In this document: one piece after another, positions 1 to 9,869 of the stretch
How the letters are laid out: each line of letters opens with the position of its first letter
Position numbering within the stretch: the stretch's first letter is position 1
DNA from: Cristatella mucedo
Taxonomy: Eukaryota; Bryozoa; Phylactolaemata; Cristatellidae
Length of the DNA stretch: 62,000 bases
Reading direction: 5' to 3'
Assembly (NCBI GenBank): GCA_009760855.2
Contig: WPIO01000100.1
Span: forward strand, 617,501-679,500
Position numbers and translations under genes: made by a program
The notes under the pieces: generated by a model
Databases searched by the model: none
Seen by the model: the letters and a program-made list of their open reading frames with translations, nothing else
What the model was told of the DNA's origin: nothing

Positions 1-460
1 CTGTATCCGTTGCTCAACCGGCATTCATCCTAGCTTTTTTAGCAAAGAAGACACGTGCTCAAACCTCCGAGACTTGAGGAGTAGCCTAGCAGCGATATTC
101 ATAGCCAGCTGCATTGGTCTAGTTACTTTCTTTGATAGCCCAGCCAACAGGGAATTACAATAATCAAGCCGAGACAGAACTAAGGAGCTAGTTAAATGTT
201 TTGCTAGCCACTGTGGAAGACAGCTCCTAATCTTGGATAGGGATCGGACGTGATGGCTAGCTGTAGAAACAATCTTCTGAATGGAGCTTTTAAAATTGAA
301 TGAGATGGGAAGGGGCAGGAGTTAATTGGAAACCGGCAAAGAAGGAGCGTTGTTAAATAAGACGTGCTAACGTTCGAACGAGCAGCAAAATCGCAGTCGC
401 AGTGTGAATTTGGCAAACTAGCACTTAGTCTAGGATACATTGACTCCAAAGATTGCTGCT
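1..460 (-). mobile_element. L-B LINE fragment (CR1/L2-like)
   Basis: Read on the minus strand, the segment encodes the region after the reverse transcriptase: a SRLDYCNSLLAGLS-like stretch, then MNIAARLLLKSRRFEHVS, then GWMPVEQRIQ, as in CR1/L2 ORF2 proteins. It is 5'-truncated, frameshifted and runs off the left edge. The nearest copy in the window is at 10430-10990. Confidence 0.6.
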
Positions 461-1195
461 ATGGGCATTCATCTTGTTCACTTGCTGTTCAAGGCAACGG
501 CTTATCTCAAGTGGCTGGCCGAGGGTCATACTAGATGCCTGATAATATCAAGGCCATGCTAATCTAGCCTGTAGACAGACTGCCAATAAGCACAATGAAA
601 CCTCGGCATTTTGAATACTGCTGGTATTTTGCTTGTGTTTTAAACGAGGCAGCCACCGTTGGTGTTTAAAATGAATCAGCTATCACATGGCCAGAAGACC
701 TGCACTGGCTCCCTGTCCACAACAGTTTGTTCTAAGTGTGGTCTTGTAGTTAGTATTTATATTCAAATTATTCGGCCAATGTCACTTTTTGTCAGAGGAC
801 TATCGATGGATGACTTGCAGTAGCAGTAGCAGTCCTACAAATTCTCGGTAGCGTACAATGCATGCCATGGCTCAGCGGCAAAATACATAGCTGAAAATTG
901 CTGTAGCAGTGTCAATGTGATTCGGACCCTTAACTCTTTGAAGAACCACGCATCATTATCTGTTTTTAAGTAATATTCGGCGACAGAATCTTTTGCTTTG
1001 CGGCCATGGGCTGCAGAGCTCACTCTCGCTGCCGCCGATTTTTCTGACTTTTTTCTGAGTTTCCTTTTGCTTCCTGCTTCACTAATCACTTCTCGCTTCT
1101 GCCACGCTCTCTCTCGGTGCAGTTAGGCTTCTTGGATTTGAATGCTGTTGGATACCGCTGGCATTCTGCATGTGTGCTACATTTACTGGTGTCTG
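460..1195. other. No gene recognised
   Basis: This stretch lies between a LINE fragment and a LINE 3' tail. Only short chance open frames are present. A pyrimidine-rich run before CTCGGTGCAG near 1121 is acceptor-like but is followed by TTAG with no open frame worth calling. Confidence 0.4.
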
Positions 1196-1345
1196 GGCTA
1201 TAATAATAATAATAATACATCTGTATAGTGCCCTCAGAGTGCTGTCTCTTTCTAGGCACTTTACATATCCTGTAAATAAAGCATGATCAAATAATTAGCG
1301 GTAACATGCACAATGTTATCAAGCACGACATGGTTAGAGGTGACA
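1196..1345 (-). mobile_element. L-A LINE 3' tail
   Basis: A (TAA)n start followed by the antisense of the L-A 3' end (CCTCAGAG...CTCTTTCTAGGC..TTTACAT). It is a short 5'-truncated insertion. Confidence 0.6.
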
Positions 1346-1374
1346 TGCTTATTGTCAACATGTAAAACATGGTT

Positions 1375-1940
1375 ATCGTTAGCATTCACCTAGAGGTTTG
1401 AGCACGTGTCTCATTTGCTGAAAGAGCTAGGATGGTTGCCAGTTGAGCAAAGGATACAGAGCAAAGTTCTTACGAAGATCCACAAGGCCCACCACGGCTT
1501 GGCTCCTTCATACCTAGCTGAACTGCTGCACCAGTTTCGCCCTCCTCGTACCCTTAGGTTCTATATGGACACAAAATGGACGTTCTCTTCCTCTGCTTAA
1601 AGACCGTTTTTGACAGAAGCTTTAGCTCTGCAGGTCCTAGACTGTGGAACTCGCTTCCACAATTCTTATGCAACAATTACTCTCCTCTGCCGACTTTGGC
1701 ACATACTTTCCAGCCATCCCGAGCTGTTGCTTCCATGCTACTCACTATCTCAATTGTTCTCCTGACTCTGCTATGCTTTCCACTTTCTCTTTGTTGCGTG
1801 AGCTTAAGTCTGTTGGCTACCGAATGCGTACCGAAAGCCGCTTAGGCTGTGAGTGCGCTATGCAAAACTCTCCTTTATAGCACCCACTTAGTTTTTGTGG
1901 CTTTGTGGAGTTACAGATGGAGATACAATGCACACTGTCA
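1375..1940 (+). mobile_element. L-B LINE 3' part
   Basis: Open pieces encode KELGWLPVEQRIQ, HGLAPSYLAELLHQF, then DRSFSSAGPRLWNSLPQ, the C-terminal region of a CR1/L2-like ORF2. The 3' end is CTTTGTGGAGTTACAGATGG followed by AGATACA, shared with copies at 28040 and 34855. Frameshifts separate the pieces. Confidence 0.65.
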
Positions 1941-2217
1941 GGGACAAGTCACAAAGGCCCACTAAAGGCTGTAATAAGCAGGTTGTTTTAAGCTTTTTAA
2001 AATGTGAAACTTGCCCGGCAGGTTTTAGGGACCACCTAAACAGCCCGATCTATTCAAAATATATCTATGATCATGGGATCTACATTGAGTTACATAGGTT
2101 AGGGCTATTCATTTTAATTACTGACGAATTCCCAAGGAAAGTGATCCGCTGCTCCCAGCCTGCCTTCGACGGTTCTTCCGGCTGATGGCTTCGATCGTAC
2201 ACTTGTTTTTTTTTTAG

Positions 2218-2328
2218 CTGGAAGATAAGCGCGTTGAAGCCGAGAGGCGCATCGTGTCACTGCTAGTTGACAACGATTTGCTGGTCGCTCAGTGTGATCA
2301 GTACCAGAAGCAGCTGCGCAGCCTGAAG
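2218..2328 (+). CDS. SPDL1: Spindly-like exon a (Spindly-motif helix)
   Basis: A T-rich tract ending TTTTTTAG precedes the exon, and GTAAAC follows it. It holds 37 codons in phase 0 at both ends. The residues start LEDKRVEAERR and end QKQLRSLK, an uninterrupted helix with coiled-coil heptads. In human Spindly the equivalent helix follows the NSLFAE segment, which would be encoded by the preceding exon outside or not found in the window. Confidence 0.65.
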
Positions 2329-5300
2329 GTAAACTCTCAGCAGCCTATGCAGCTGCTCCGTCTAGTGCTGTCTGGATGCATTGAAAACTCTCCACTTGCG
2401 TTCCCTGTCAAATTGCTTAGAGAGTGCAAAAATCGGCTCCAGTGTCTCTGGGGGGGGGGCCAAAAGTGCCTCACTTGATTGAGACGCCGAAGGCGCTCCG
2501 ATTTCGGCACATGAGCCGCGTAGCTGACTGGGCACTGGCAGCACGGATCCTCCCCTGCCCCGGCCGTTTGAGCAGCAGTTTTAGGCGGCCACTTTGCCCG
2601 GTGGTGTGGCGACCCTAGGCCACTTCGTGCTTGTCCGTGCTCCGATGCCCTAGGCTGCTGTCATGCTCGCTCCTCGGCTGCACGCACGCCCACAGGCGCA
2701 GATGGCCAGCTTCCTGCAGACGGCCACCGGCAGCGTCGGCATGGAGCACGTCAGGCAGCTGGAGCAGCGGCTCGCCGACGCTACGGCGCGCGCCGAGGAG
2801 CTGGCGCGTGCCCTGCAGCGGCACGAGTCGGGAGAGGTTAGAGAGTTCTTGCCTTTTGCTCGCCTCGCAAAAACGCCATTGCCCCATTGAGTGCACGGCT
2901 TCGCAGTGCCGGGCTCGCGGCACGCCGGCTGCCCCGCCTTTCTACCCCCTCTCTTTCCGGGCAGCCTCGATGCTGCATGGGCAGCTCTTGCGTCTGGCGG
3001 CCCCTGCCGAACTCCTTGGGCCATGCCGAGTCTTGCCACACTGAACCCCTTCCCCCTGTAGGTCTACCTCGAGGCTAGCCGGAAGCGGTCTTTGGTGGCA
3101 GCTGCCACAGCTGCTTCGGCGGCAACTGCTTCCTCGTCAGCTGCTGGATCTGCAAGAGCCGACAGCACGTCAACGCAGCCCAATGCAGTGGAGGCAGCTG
3201 CCGTCGTCATTGACGTCGGCTACGCCCAGTCGTTGCTGAAAAGCAAAGAGTGAGTCGAGAGCTGCTGTCAACTCTCTTACAACTCTTGTCAACTGTCAAC
3301 TCTCTCTGTCTGCCGACCTCGCAGCGTCCTCTCAACGTTGCTGGCTGCCTCTTCATTTGCCGACCCGGGCTCTACGATAGCTAAGTAGAATGATACTAAT
3401 AATAATAATAATAATAATTCATTTGTGTAGCATCCTCTGAGTATTTAGTCTCAGGCCAAGCGCTTTGCTACTCATTACCACCTGCTGCAAGAGAATCGGT
3501 AGCCAAGTGCCGTTTAGCGCACTGTCAAGCATGCGCAGCAGACAAGCATTATTCGTAGGCCAGTATGCTGAAGAAGAAGACACTCTTGACCACCTGACAG
3601 TAAGACCTAAAGCTAGTAGCATGCAGTGTCGATCAATGTGTCTCGTTATGCTGGAATGGATAGCCGGCACCTTTGTCCCAGCATGCAGCAGAGATTTAAA
3701 GAGGTGCTGCTGCTCCGGCTGCTTCACTCCTAGCAGAGTCCTTACCCTTAAGAGGCACCTTGCCTTTGTGTCAGAAGTTAGTGTCGCCCACAGGCTGCAT
3801 GAGCATTGGCTAGTCTTCCGCCAGCCCAACTTCAGAGACGACTTATGCAGCCTCTCGCAGCAAGTGTGAACTCTTGTGAGCAGAAGCCTCGGCCAGCTAG
3901 ATCTCGGGTGACTGCCAGAAGTTGAAAGCACGTAGCTCTTGGGTGTGGGGAGTGATCTGACTACTAGGGACAGATTCTTGGTGCACGTGTGCACATCCTG
4001 GTAATTCCATTTGCTGTGCTGATGCAACGACGGCCGACTTTTCTCATAGAGGAGCTCATCGCCGGATCGGCAGTTGTGACTTGCGAGCATAGGCTCCCCG
4101 AGGAGAATCTTCGGCTTGTCACATGAAGACTAGAACGTGCAAAACGTAGACCAAGTTAGCATCGTTTGTCAACCGGAATTTTTTTCTGCCGATCATGTCA
4201 GCCGAAGTATTAGCCGTGGGCAGAGATATATCACTTCCGTGCAGGCGTAAGCAGGGAGTAATGGTGGGCACTTCATTGGTGAGCCGTAATGGCTCACTAG
4301 GTAAGGCGGTTGCTTTTCACGACCTCGGCATGGAGGTCGTGGGTTCGAATCCTGCGGTGGGCGATCCTTTATCGCCACTTCAAGCGGTGGTGATAGCCGT
4401 AAAGGCTATTCTGTCGCTATGCAAAAGAGGCTGTTTAATCAGCTAGAATTTTTTTATGGTGCGAGCTCATTTCATTTCTTTGTCTTAGGCGTGGTCGACT
4501 GGACTCTTCCTCTGGGTCAATGGTTTGAGTCTTACAATGGGGGGAGCTATTTTTTCATATTACCCACTAAGAAAGCTGCAGTTATAGCCATTACGGCTCA
4601 TCTGCCGTTATGTTAGTGAGGCTGTTGATTCAGCTAGCTTCGTTTGTTTGTTGCATCAAGGCAGAAGCTGGCCACTCGTTAGTCAATTAGCCAATTAGCT
4701 TCGAGTCTCATCGAAAATTTGTCGCCAGTCGGCTTGGACTAGCGCCACTGCACGGACTGTATTTCTGCACAAGGACTTAAGTGCAGTAGCAGCTGGAGCT
4801 CATTTGTGAAAATAAATCTTAGTACAATAAGTGTAAGTACAATATCGCATATACTACACCCCTTACTACATACTATACCGTGTACTTGCTGACCGGACGG
4901 ACATAGAGGCTGGCAGCTGACAGCTCCGATGGCCGTGCTCGGCTCTCTTCACGTGACTGTATCACATCCGCTCATCGTAACACATCTGCCCACAAAGTTC
5001 TCAAACAGGTGAAGCTGTTGCAAAATCCGAATCGTGCATGCAGCAGCCACCTCCGGCTGGAGCTTCGCCATGAACACGGTTCAGCCAATCCCTGGCCACA
5101 TCCACTCGCTTTCTTCCCCACATGCTTTCACCTCCATTTGGAAGGAGGCCTCACAATTGATCGCCACTTCATTCGCTGGTGAAGGGATGCATAAAAATAG
5201 TGGTCACTCTGAGCTGAGCAGCGACGAATGCTGGACGACTTTCCCAAAAATGAGCTCTTGGCAGGCTGTGTTGGACCCTGCAGAGCAAGATGGGACCCAG

Positions 5301-8300
5301 ACAAAAAATAATAATACATTCGTGTAGCGCCCTCAGAGAACTGAATCTCTCTAGGCAGCTTATGTAAAGTGCCTAGAAAGAGATTCAGCTCTCTGAGGGT
5401 GCTATAATAATAATAATAATAAGAAGAAGAAGAAGAATAATGCACTTGATAAAGTGCCCTCAGAGAACTTAATCTCTTTCTAGGTGCTTTACATTTGCTG
5501 CAAAGGGAAATGCAATTGAATGGTGAGTAATATCATGCTTGATAAACTATACAAATATATATATATTATTATTTTTTTGTTTTGTTATTATTCTGCCTGG
5601 GGCAGCCTTCCTCTGCACTGTCCTACACAGCCTAGATGATCTTGTGGTGGCATCTGTACATTTATGGCCTAATCCAGGTAGACCGAGTGATCTTGCCTGC
5701 CGGTCGCCGGCTGGGGGTAGGTTGACCGCTGGATGGGTGGCTCGACCACGCACGCCCTTGCTTGCTCACCGTGGCTAGCTGCTTGTGTGTTTCTCGGCGC
5801 CTCCTCCCTCACTCAGCTGACGAGCGGCCGACGTCGTGTGGCCGCGCCATGACTGCGCCGCTGGCTGGAACGCTTCCGCTTCCGGTTGGCAGTGAGCAGC
5901 TCGACCGGCTGCGGTCGGAGCTGCAGGCGAAGCGCTACGAGCTGCTGGTGGAGAGCGGGCGGCTGCAGGAGAGTCAGCGGCGCCAGCGCGACAGCGACGG
6001 ACTCGTGGCCAAGCTGCGCGCCGAGAACGTGCAGCTCAGCGTGCGACTCGAAGACATGGCCGCCGCGGCGGCAGCCTCTTCCGCTCGCTCGAGTGGCAAG
6101 GGGCTCGCATCCACCGACGCAGCAGGTGAGACTGCAGACTGAGCCGATGCTGCTTCCGTCAGCAGCCGCCTGCAGCAGCCGCCTGCAGCAGCCGCCTGCA
6201 GCAGCCGCCTGCAGCAGCCGCCTGCAGCAGCCGCCTGCAGCAGCCGCCTGCAGCAGCCGCCTGCAGCAGCCGCCTGCAGCTGCAGCAGCCGCCCGCAGCA
6301 GCCGCCTGCAGCAGCCGCCTGCAGCAGCCGCCTGCAGCAGCCGCCTGCAGCAGCCGCCTGCAGCAGCCGCCTGCAGCAGCCGCAGCCGCCTGCAGCAGCC
6401 GCCTGCAGCAGCCGCCTGCAGCAGCCGCCTGCAGCAGCCGCCTGCAGCAGCCGCCTGCAGCAGCCGCCTGCAGCAGCCGCCTGCAGCAGCCGCCTGCAGC
6501 AGCCGCCTGCAGCAGCCGCCTGCAGCAGCCGCCTGCAGCAGCCGCCTGCAGCTGCCGCCTGCAGCTGCCGCCTGCAGCTGCCGCCTGCAGCTGCCGCCTG
6601 CAGCTGCCGCCTGCAGCTGCCGCCTGCAGCTGCCGCCTGCAGCTGCCGCCTGCAGCTGCCGCCTGCAGCTGCCGCCTGCAGCTGCCGCCTGCAGCTGCCG
6701 CCTGCAGCAGCCGCCTGCAGCAGCCGCCTGCAGCAGCCGCCTGCAGCTGCCGCCTGCAGCTGCCGCCTGCAGCTGCCGCCTGCAGCTGCAGCCGCCTGCA
6801 GCTGCCGCCGCCTGCCGCCTGCAGCTGCCGCTGCAGCCTGCCTGCAGCTGCCGCCTGCAGCTGCCGCCTGCAGCAGCCGCCTGCAGCTGCCGCCTGCAGC
6901 AGCCGCCTGCAGCACGCAGCTGCTGCCGTCACAGCTGGGCAAAGGTGAAGCGCCAATTTCCGAGCCCTCTGGTTGGGCAGCAGTCTCTCTCAGTTCTTTG
7001 GTCGCTCCTCTCTGGAGGCTTCTCTGCTTCAGTGGGCTGCAGTCTGCGTCAGAGCTTCGACGACGAGGCTGCGCGGCCACAAGCGGCCCGACCTGCTGAT
7101 GCCTCTGCCGCTGCCTCAGCTGCTGCCTCCGAGCGTGCCGTTTGGGCCAAGCCCTCGTGGCACGGCTCTCGTGCGGATCCGGCCCCGCTGGTGGAGGGGC
7201 CGGGCCGTCCTGGCGACCATGCCGCCGCCACTGCAGCAGCTGCAGCAACGGCAACGTCGGGCTGCCACGCGGTGTCTGCTGCCGCTGCTGAGTCGGCTGC
7301 GAATCCCGACTGCTCGAGCCGACGTGGCGGCAGCGTCGGATCGAGCAGCGACCGGCATGTCGCCGCGGCGACGGCTGCCAGCGCCGCCGTGGCCAATCCG
7401 AGGACGGCCGCTCGCTTGGCCAAGGCCGAGCAGCGCGATCGTCAGCAGAGGCCGCCACTGCCCACGGCAGAGGTCGTCACTTGCGTGCAGCCCAAGCTCA
7501 CCGCCAGGGCATCTGCCAACGACTCGACCGACTGCGGAGGCGGCTCGGCAGCAGGCGGCAGCCCGAGGCGGCACAGTCTGCGCACCGTGGTGAGCGAGCC
7601 ACTGCGAGCGTTCGACTGAAGCTCTATGCCCTTCAGCCACGAGCCTCGCTCGTGTCGTCTACTCGATGCTCGAGTTCGTCCTCCATCCGCTCAGGTTCAG
7701 CATCATTCATTTTGTAGAGGGTGCGAATGAGCTAGTTCGTTGTTGGCACGAGCAAGCAGAGGAAGAAAGAATGCTTTTTTCGTTTCTTGTTTGGCCGTGC
7801 ACTTGCTCTTGTGTTACCTGGGCACTGCAACCAACCGGATGTGGGGTGTGGGGCTTCACGTCTTGGATGTGCAACTTTGCACAAACAAGCGCATCGGAGA
7901 GCAAATGCAAAAAAGAGGCATTGCTGTTTGCGGCAGACATAGATAGCGAGGGTGGTCCAACGAGCCGAGGGTCGAGCTGCCCTTCTCAACTCACCACAGA
8001 GACTGATGGTTGCCATGGCACCATACACTAATTGTGGTCCGACTTAAAGTATTGCAACAGACGTAAATAACTCGACTTTATTCTCACAGAGCACGAACCA
8101 AGCCCGGACGGCAACCTAGCAGGTCGGGGGGGGGGGGCCCACAGCAATGACACTTCCGCTGGAAAGCGCCTTTCAGCCTCATGACCCCCCTGAAACCCTT
8201 TCGTGCCTTCCATGACCCTCATGACCTCCCCTCATGACCCACTCATGACCCCCCTGAAACCCTTTCGTGCCTCTCAGTGCCAAGACGACGTTGTCATTGC

Positions 8301-9869
8301 GCGGCACTGAGCATGACAAGCGACCGTGGATACCACAGCGGGACACGGCTGCCAGCATCGTACCTAGCAAACCATAGACGACACTACTGCGCTGTGCAAT
8401 TCTGCCCATTGATGCCGGTCGCACTAAGACAGTCAGTCCATTCCGTAGCAACAGCTCTGCTGCTGCAGCAGCCCAGGTTTGAAGGAAGCTATTCTTCGCC
8501 AGCGTGCAAGCTCCCACCAATTCTTGCTGAGGGCTGCGGCATCCTACCGAAGATCTGTGACCGCCGGCTGCCAGTAGTTCGTTACGGGATGTTCTCACTT
8601 GTTCTCACAGTCAGGGGATGTTCTGACTTAAGTCAGAGCATCACCTGACTTGACCACATTTAAAAAGAAATTAAAAACGCACCAATTTATGTTAGCATTT
8701 AATGGGTCCGTGTGATTCGTCCTTCATGTGCTAATGCACGCTGACACCGTGCATGCTGCCACTAACCACACTTGCATGCTGCCCTGTGCACATCACCCCT
8801 AACCATGTTATTCTTATTGTTTATCGAGCATGCTACTGCTAACCATTCGATTGTGTCTCCTTTGCAGCAAATATAAAGCGCCTAGAAAGAGATTGAGTTC
8901 TCTGAGGGCACTTTATCAAGTGCATTATTTTTATTAATAATAAAAGATTGCCTTCTGGAAGACTGGCACCCGTGACCTGGGCCGTAAAGTGCAAGCATCC
9001 TATCTCTAGTCCAGTCCAAGACCTAGGGCCTTGCAAGCGGAGAGTGGCAGCCACAGGGCTGCATGCTGCTGCTGCATGCCGTGCGACGCTGCATGCAGCA
9101 GTAGCATGTCAGAGCGCCTCGTGACGAAGCACAAGGTGCAGCTCGTCAGACTCACGAAGAGCTGCACCGATTGCCATGCTCCTTTAGAGCATCGATCGAT
9201 GGCCTTTATTCATTCGTGCTGTCGGTCGTCGGCCATTCAGTGAGAATTGCATGGTGTCTCTAGGCGGTGTCTCTCGAACAATGCCTCTCTGGGCCCACAG
9301 CTGTGGATTACTTGGGGCTCGCTGTGGCCAACGTGGCGCTGGCTGCCATTTCGCCGATGCGGGCAGCACTCTACCGAGCTAGCAAGCTAGCGATGACTCG
9401 CTGTGTTCATTTCAGGGCCCGATGAGGGAAGTGAGTGACAATGTACCTCCAGCTGGGGAGGTCGCGGCCGAGGTAGGCAAAGCGCTTGAATGCATGCCAG
9501 GCGAGCTCGCTTTGCCATTGTCGGTGTACCTTGAAATTTCACATTTCGTATGGTCCACGGTGCCACTGCTTTTGTATTGCACGTCTTGCCTGTCGAGTGG
9601 ATGCTGCCGGCAGTCATCCAACTATGCTGCAGTATTTGTCTTCAGGCTCGTGTAATCTGACGTGCACCTCAGCGCTGCCTTGATACAAGTGTGTATCACC
9701 TCTAAGTCGTCTCGTGCATCACCGACTGCCATCGTCGTTCTTTGTACATTTTCTTTGTCGTGTATAGGGCGCCAAGGTGACAGGATTGGACCGACCAGCT
9801 TCTTTTCCTCAGCTCAGCAGTGCCGGCAGCGACGTCTACGGAGTTCAAGAGAGCTGCCGCACCCAGTAA
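2218..9869 (+). CDS. SPDL1: Spindly-like coiled-coil protein, 5'-partial, seven exons
   Basis: Spindly is the kinetochore adaptor that links dynein/dynactin to the RZZ complex at mitosis. Proposed coding join: 2218-2328, 2696-2836, 3062-3249, 5893-6125, 7033-7589, 9416-9472, 9768-9869, giving 462 residues plus TAA; all splice phases agree (0,0,2,1,0,0). The first visible exon encodes LEDKRVEAERRIVSL, which aligns without gaps to the human Spindly-motif helix (VEDRRAAMERQLISM). The next exon (QMASFLQTATGS) matches QIATLLQMKGS, and exon 4 (YELLVESGRL, LRAEN) matches the following coiled coil. The C-terminal half is Ala/Ser/Pro-rich and looks disordered. The last residues, CRTQ, form a CaaX box of the farnesyl type; human Spindly also ends in a farnesylated CaaX box (CPQQ). 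N-terminal exons, with the CC1 box, must lie left of the window. Identity rests on recall of the human protein, not a search. An unspliced end at TGA 7617 is the main alternative. Confidence 0.62.
2696..2836 (+). CDS. SPDL1: Spindly-like exon b (coiled coil)
   Basis: Two in-phase acceptors are possible, CCCACAG before 2696 and GCGCAG before 2702. I chose 2696 because the extra Ala-Gln keeps a gapless match (AQMASFLQ against LQIATLLQ). The donor is GAG|GTTAGA. The exon encodes 47 residues rich in Glu, Arg, Ala and Leu with heptad spacing (EHVRQLEQRLADATARAEEL). Confidence 0.62.
3062..3249 (+). CDS. SPDL1: Spindly-like exon c (Ala/Ser-rich linker, start of second coiled coil)
   Basis: The acceptor is CCTTCCCCCTGTAG and the donor GA|GTGAGT, leaving two bases of a split codon. 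A 45-residue Ala/Ser/Thr-rich stretch, much longer than the human linker, leads into YAQSLLKSK, which resembles YYTDLLQMK of human Spindly. Confidence 0.58.
3250..4280. other. Intron with LINE tail, otherwise unassigned
   Basis: The start of the 2.6-kb intron between Spindly-like exons c and d. A (TAA)n run and diverged L-A tail lie at 3398-3475. Between 3500 and 4090 the longest open frames are on opposite strands (134 and 223 codons) and show no family I recognise. Confidence 0.4.
4281..4456 (+). mobile_element. tRNA-derived SINE
   Basis: A pol III A-box-like TGGCTCACTAGG lies about 50 nt before a B box (GGTTCGAATCC). A tRNA-unrelated body (GGTGGTGATAGCCGTAAAGG) and a T-rich end (CAGCTAGAATTTTTTT) follow. 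The same structure recurs at 15171, 16263, 20464 and 24515. Confidence 0.75.
4488..4640 (+). mobile_element. Diverged SINE, in tandem with the previous copy
   Basis: A degenerate B box (GGTTTGAGTCTTA) and the same body (GTTATAGCCATTACGG, GAGGCTGTTGATTCAGCTAG) are present. It is older than its neighbour. Confidence 0.55.
4641..5307. other. No gene recognised (intron)
   Basis: Intron sequence of the Spindly-like gene with no repeat or frame that I can place. Confidence 0.4.
5308..5565 (-). mobile_element. Two adjacent L-A LINE 3' tails
   Basis: Two consecutive antisense L-A 3' ends, each opening with an A-rich or TAA repeat (5308 and 5405), and one partly inverted (5363-5410 reads in sense). 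The pair forms an imperfect inverted repeat around 5350-5400. Confidence 0.55.
5893..6125 (+). CDS. SPDL1: Spindly-like exon d (second coiled coil)
   Basis: The acceptor CTTCCGGTTGGCAG leaves one base (T) that completes the GA left by the previous exon, giving Asp. The exon reads EQLDRLRSELQAKRYELL, then LVESGRLQESQRRQ, then LRAENVQLSVRLEDM, a continuous coiled coil. It ends GCAGCAG|GTGAGA in phase 1. An upstream in-frame ATG at 5850 could start a separate short product, but the phase match argues for splicing. Confidence 0.6.
6160..6913. repeat. 13-bp GC-rich minisatellite, about 57 units
   Basis: The unit CAGCAGCCGCCTG alternates in blocks with CAGCTGCCGCCTG. It lies in the intron between Spindly-like exons d and e. 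As 13 is not a multiple of 3 and the unit has no stop on either strand, all reading frames stay open, which produces long spurious Ala/Gln/Pro/Cys repeat proteins on both strands. Confidence 0.9.
7033..7589 (+). CDS. SPDL1: Spindly-like exon e (Ala/Ser/Pro-rich tail)
   Basis: The acceptor CTTCTCTGCTTCAG supplies two bases that complete the phase-1 codon from the previous exon; the nearby CTGCAG at 7042 would break the frame. The exon has 185 codons after the split codon. The protein is low in complexity and basic, with no domain I recognise. Donor GTG|GTGAGC at 7590 is in phase 0. If it is not used the frame runs on to TGA at 7617-7619. Confidence 0.5.
7590..9415. other. Intron with direct repeat and LINE tail
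   Basis: This holds a G11 run near 8128, a 30-bp direct repeat (8180 and 8246, containing CCCCTGAAACCCTTTCGTGC) and an L-A LINE tail (8648-8945). A short frame at 9106 starting MSERLVTKHK has no supporting splice sites that I can see. Confidence 0.4.
8648..8945 (+). mobile_element. L-A LINE 3' end
   Basis: Sense L-A: TTGACCACATTTAAAAAG, the conserved non-coding 3' region, GCGCCTAGAAAGAGATTGAG and an AT-rich tail. Target of insertion is a Spindly-like intron. Confidence 0.65.
9416..9472 (+). CDS. SPDL1: Spindly-like exon f (small, phase 0)
   Basis: The acceptor is GTGTTCATTTCAG and the donor GAG|GTAGGC. It holds 19 codons (GPMREVSDNVPPAGEVAAE). It is assigned to this gene only because both ends are phase 0 and strand and order fit; it has no recognisable motif. 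Confidence 0.42.
9768..9869 (+). CDS. SPDL1: Spindly-like last exon with CaaX box
   Basis: The acceptor TTTCTTTGTCGTGTATAG is in phase 0 with the previous exon. The 33 residues end ESCRTQ followed by TAA. C-R-T-Q fits a CaaX box with Gln at X, the farnesyltransferase preference, and Spindly needs farnesylation for kinetochore recruitment. A shorter alternative exon could start after TTTTCCTCAG at 9812 in the same frame. GTAAGC overlaps the stop and could be read as a donor. Confidence 0.48.
   Translation, partial: GAKVTGLDRPASFPQLSSAGSDVYGVQESCRTQ

Noticed and set aside
3419-4090. 223-codon minus-strand frame in a Spindly-like intron
   Set aside because: No recognisable domain, no repeat match that I could secure, and it overlaps an equally open plus-strand frame; left unassigned.
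4281-4370. Possible functional tRNA gene (A and B boxes present)
   Set aside because: The spacing is tRNA-like but the acceptor stem does not pair, and the copy continues into the SINE body found at other sites.
5886-7619. 577-codon plus-strand frame and 494/265-codon minus-strand frames
   Set aside because: They are produced by the 13-bp minisatellite, which is open in every frame. Only the part from 7033 is kept, as an exon in the Spindly-like gene.
9106-9243. Short frame MSERLVTKHKVQLVRL as an extra Spindly-like exon
   Set aside because: No acceptor or donor in a compatible phase could be seen around it.
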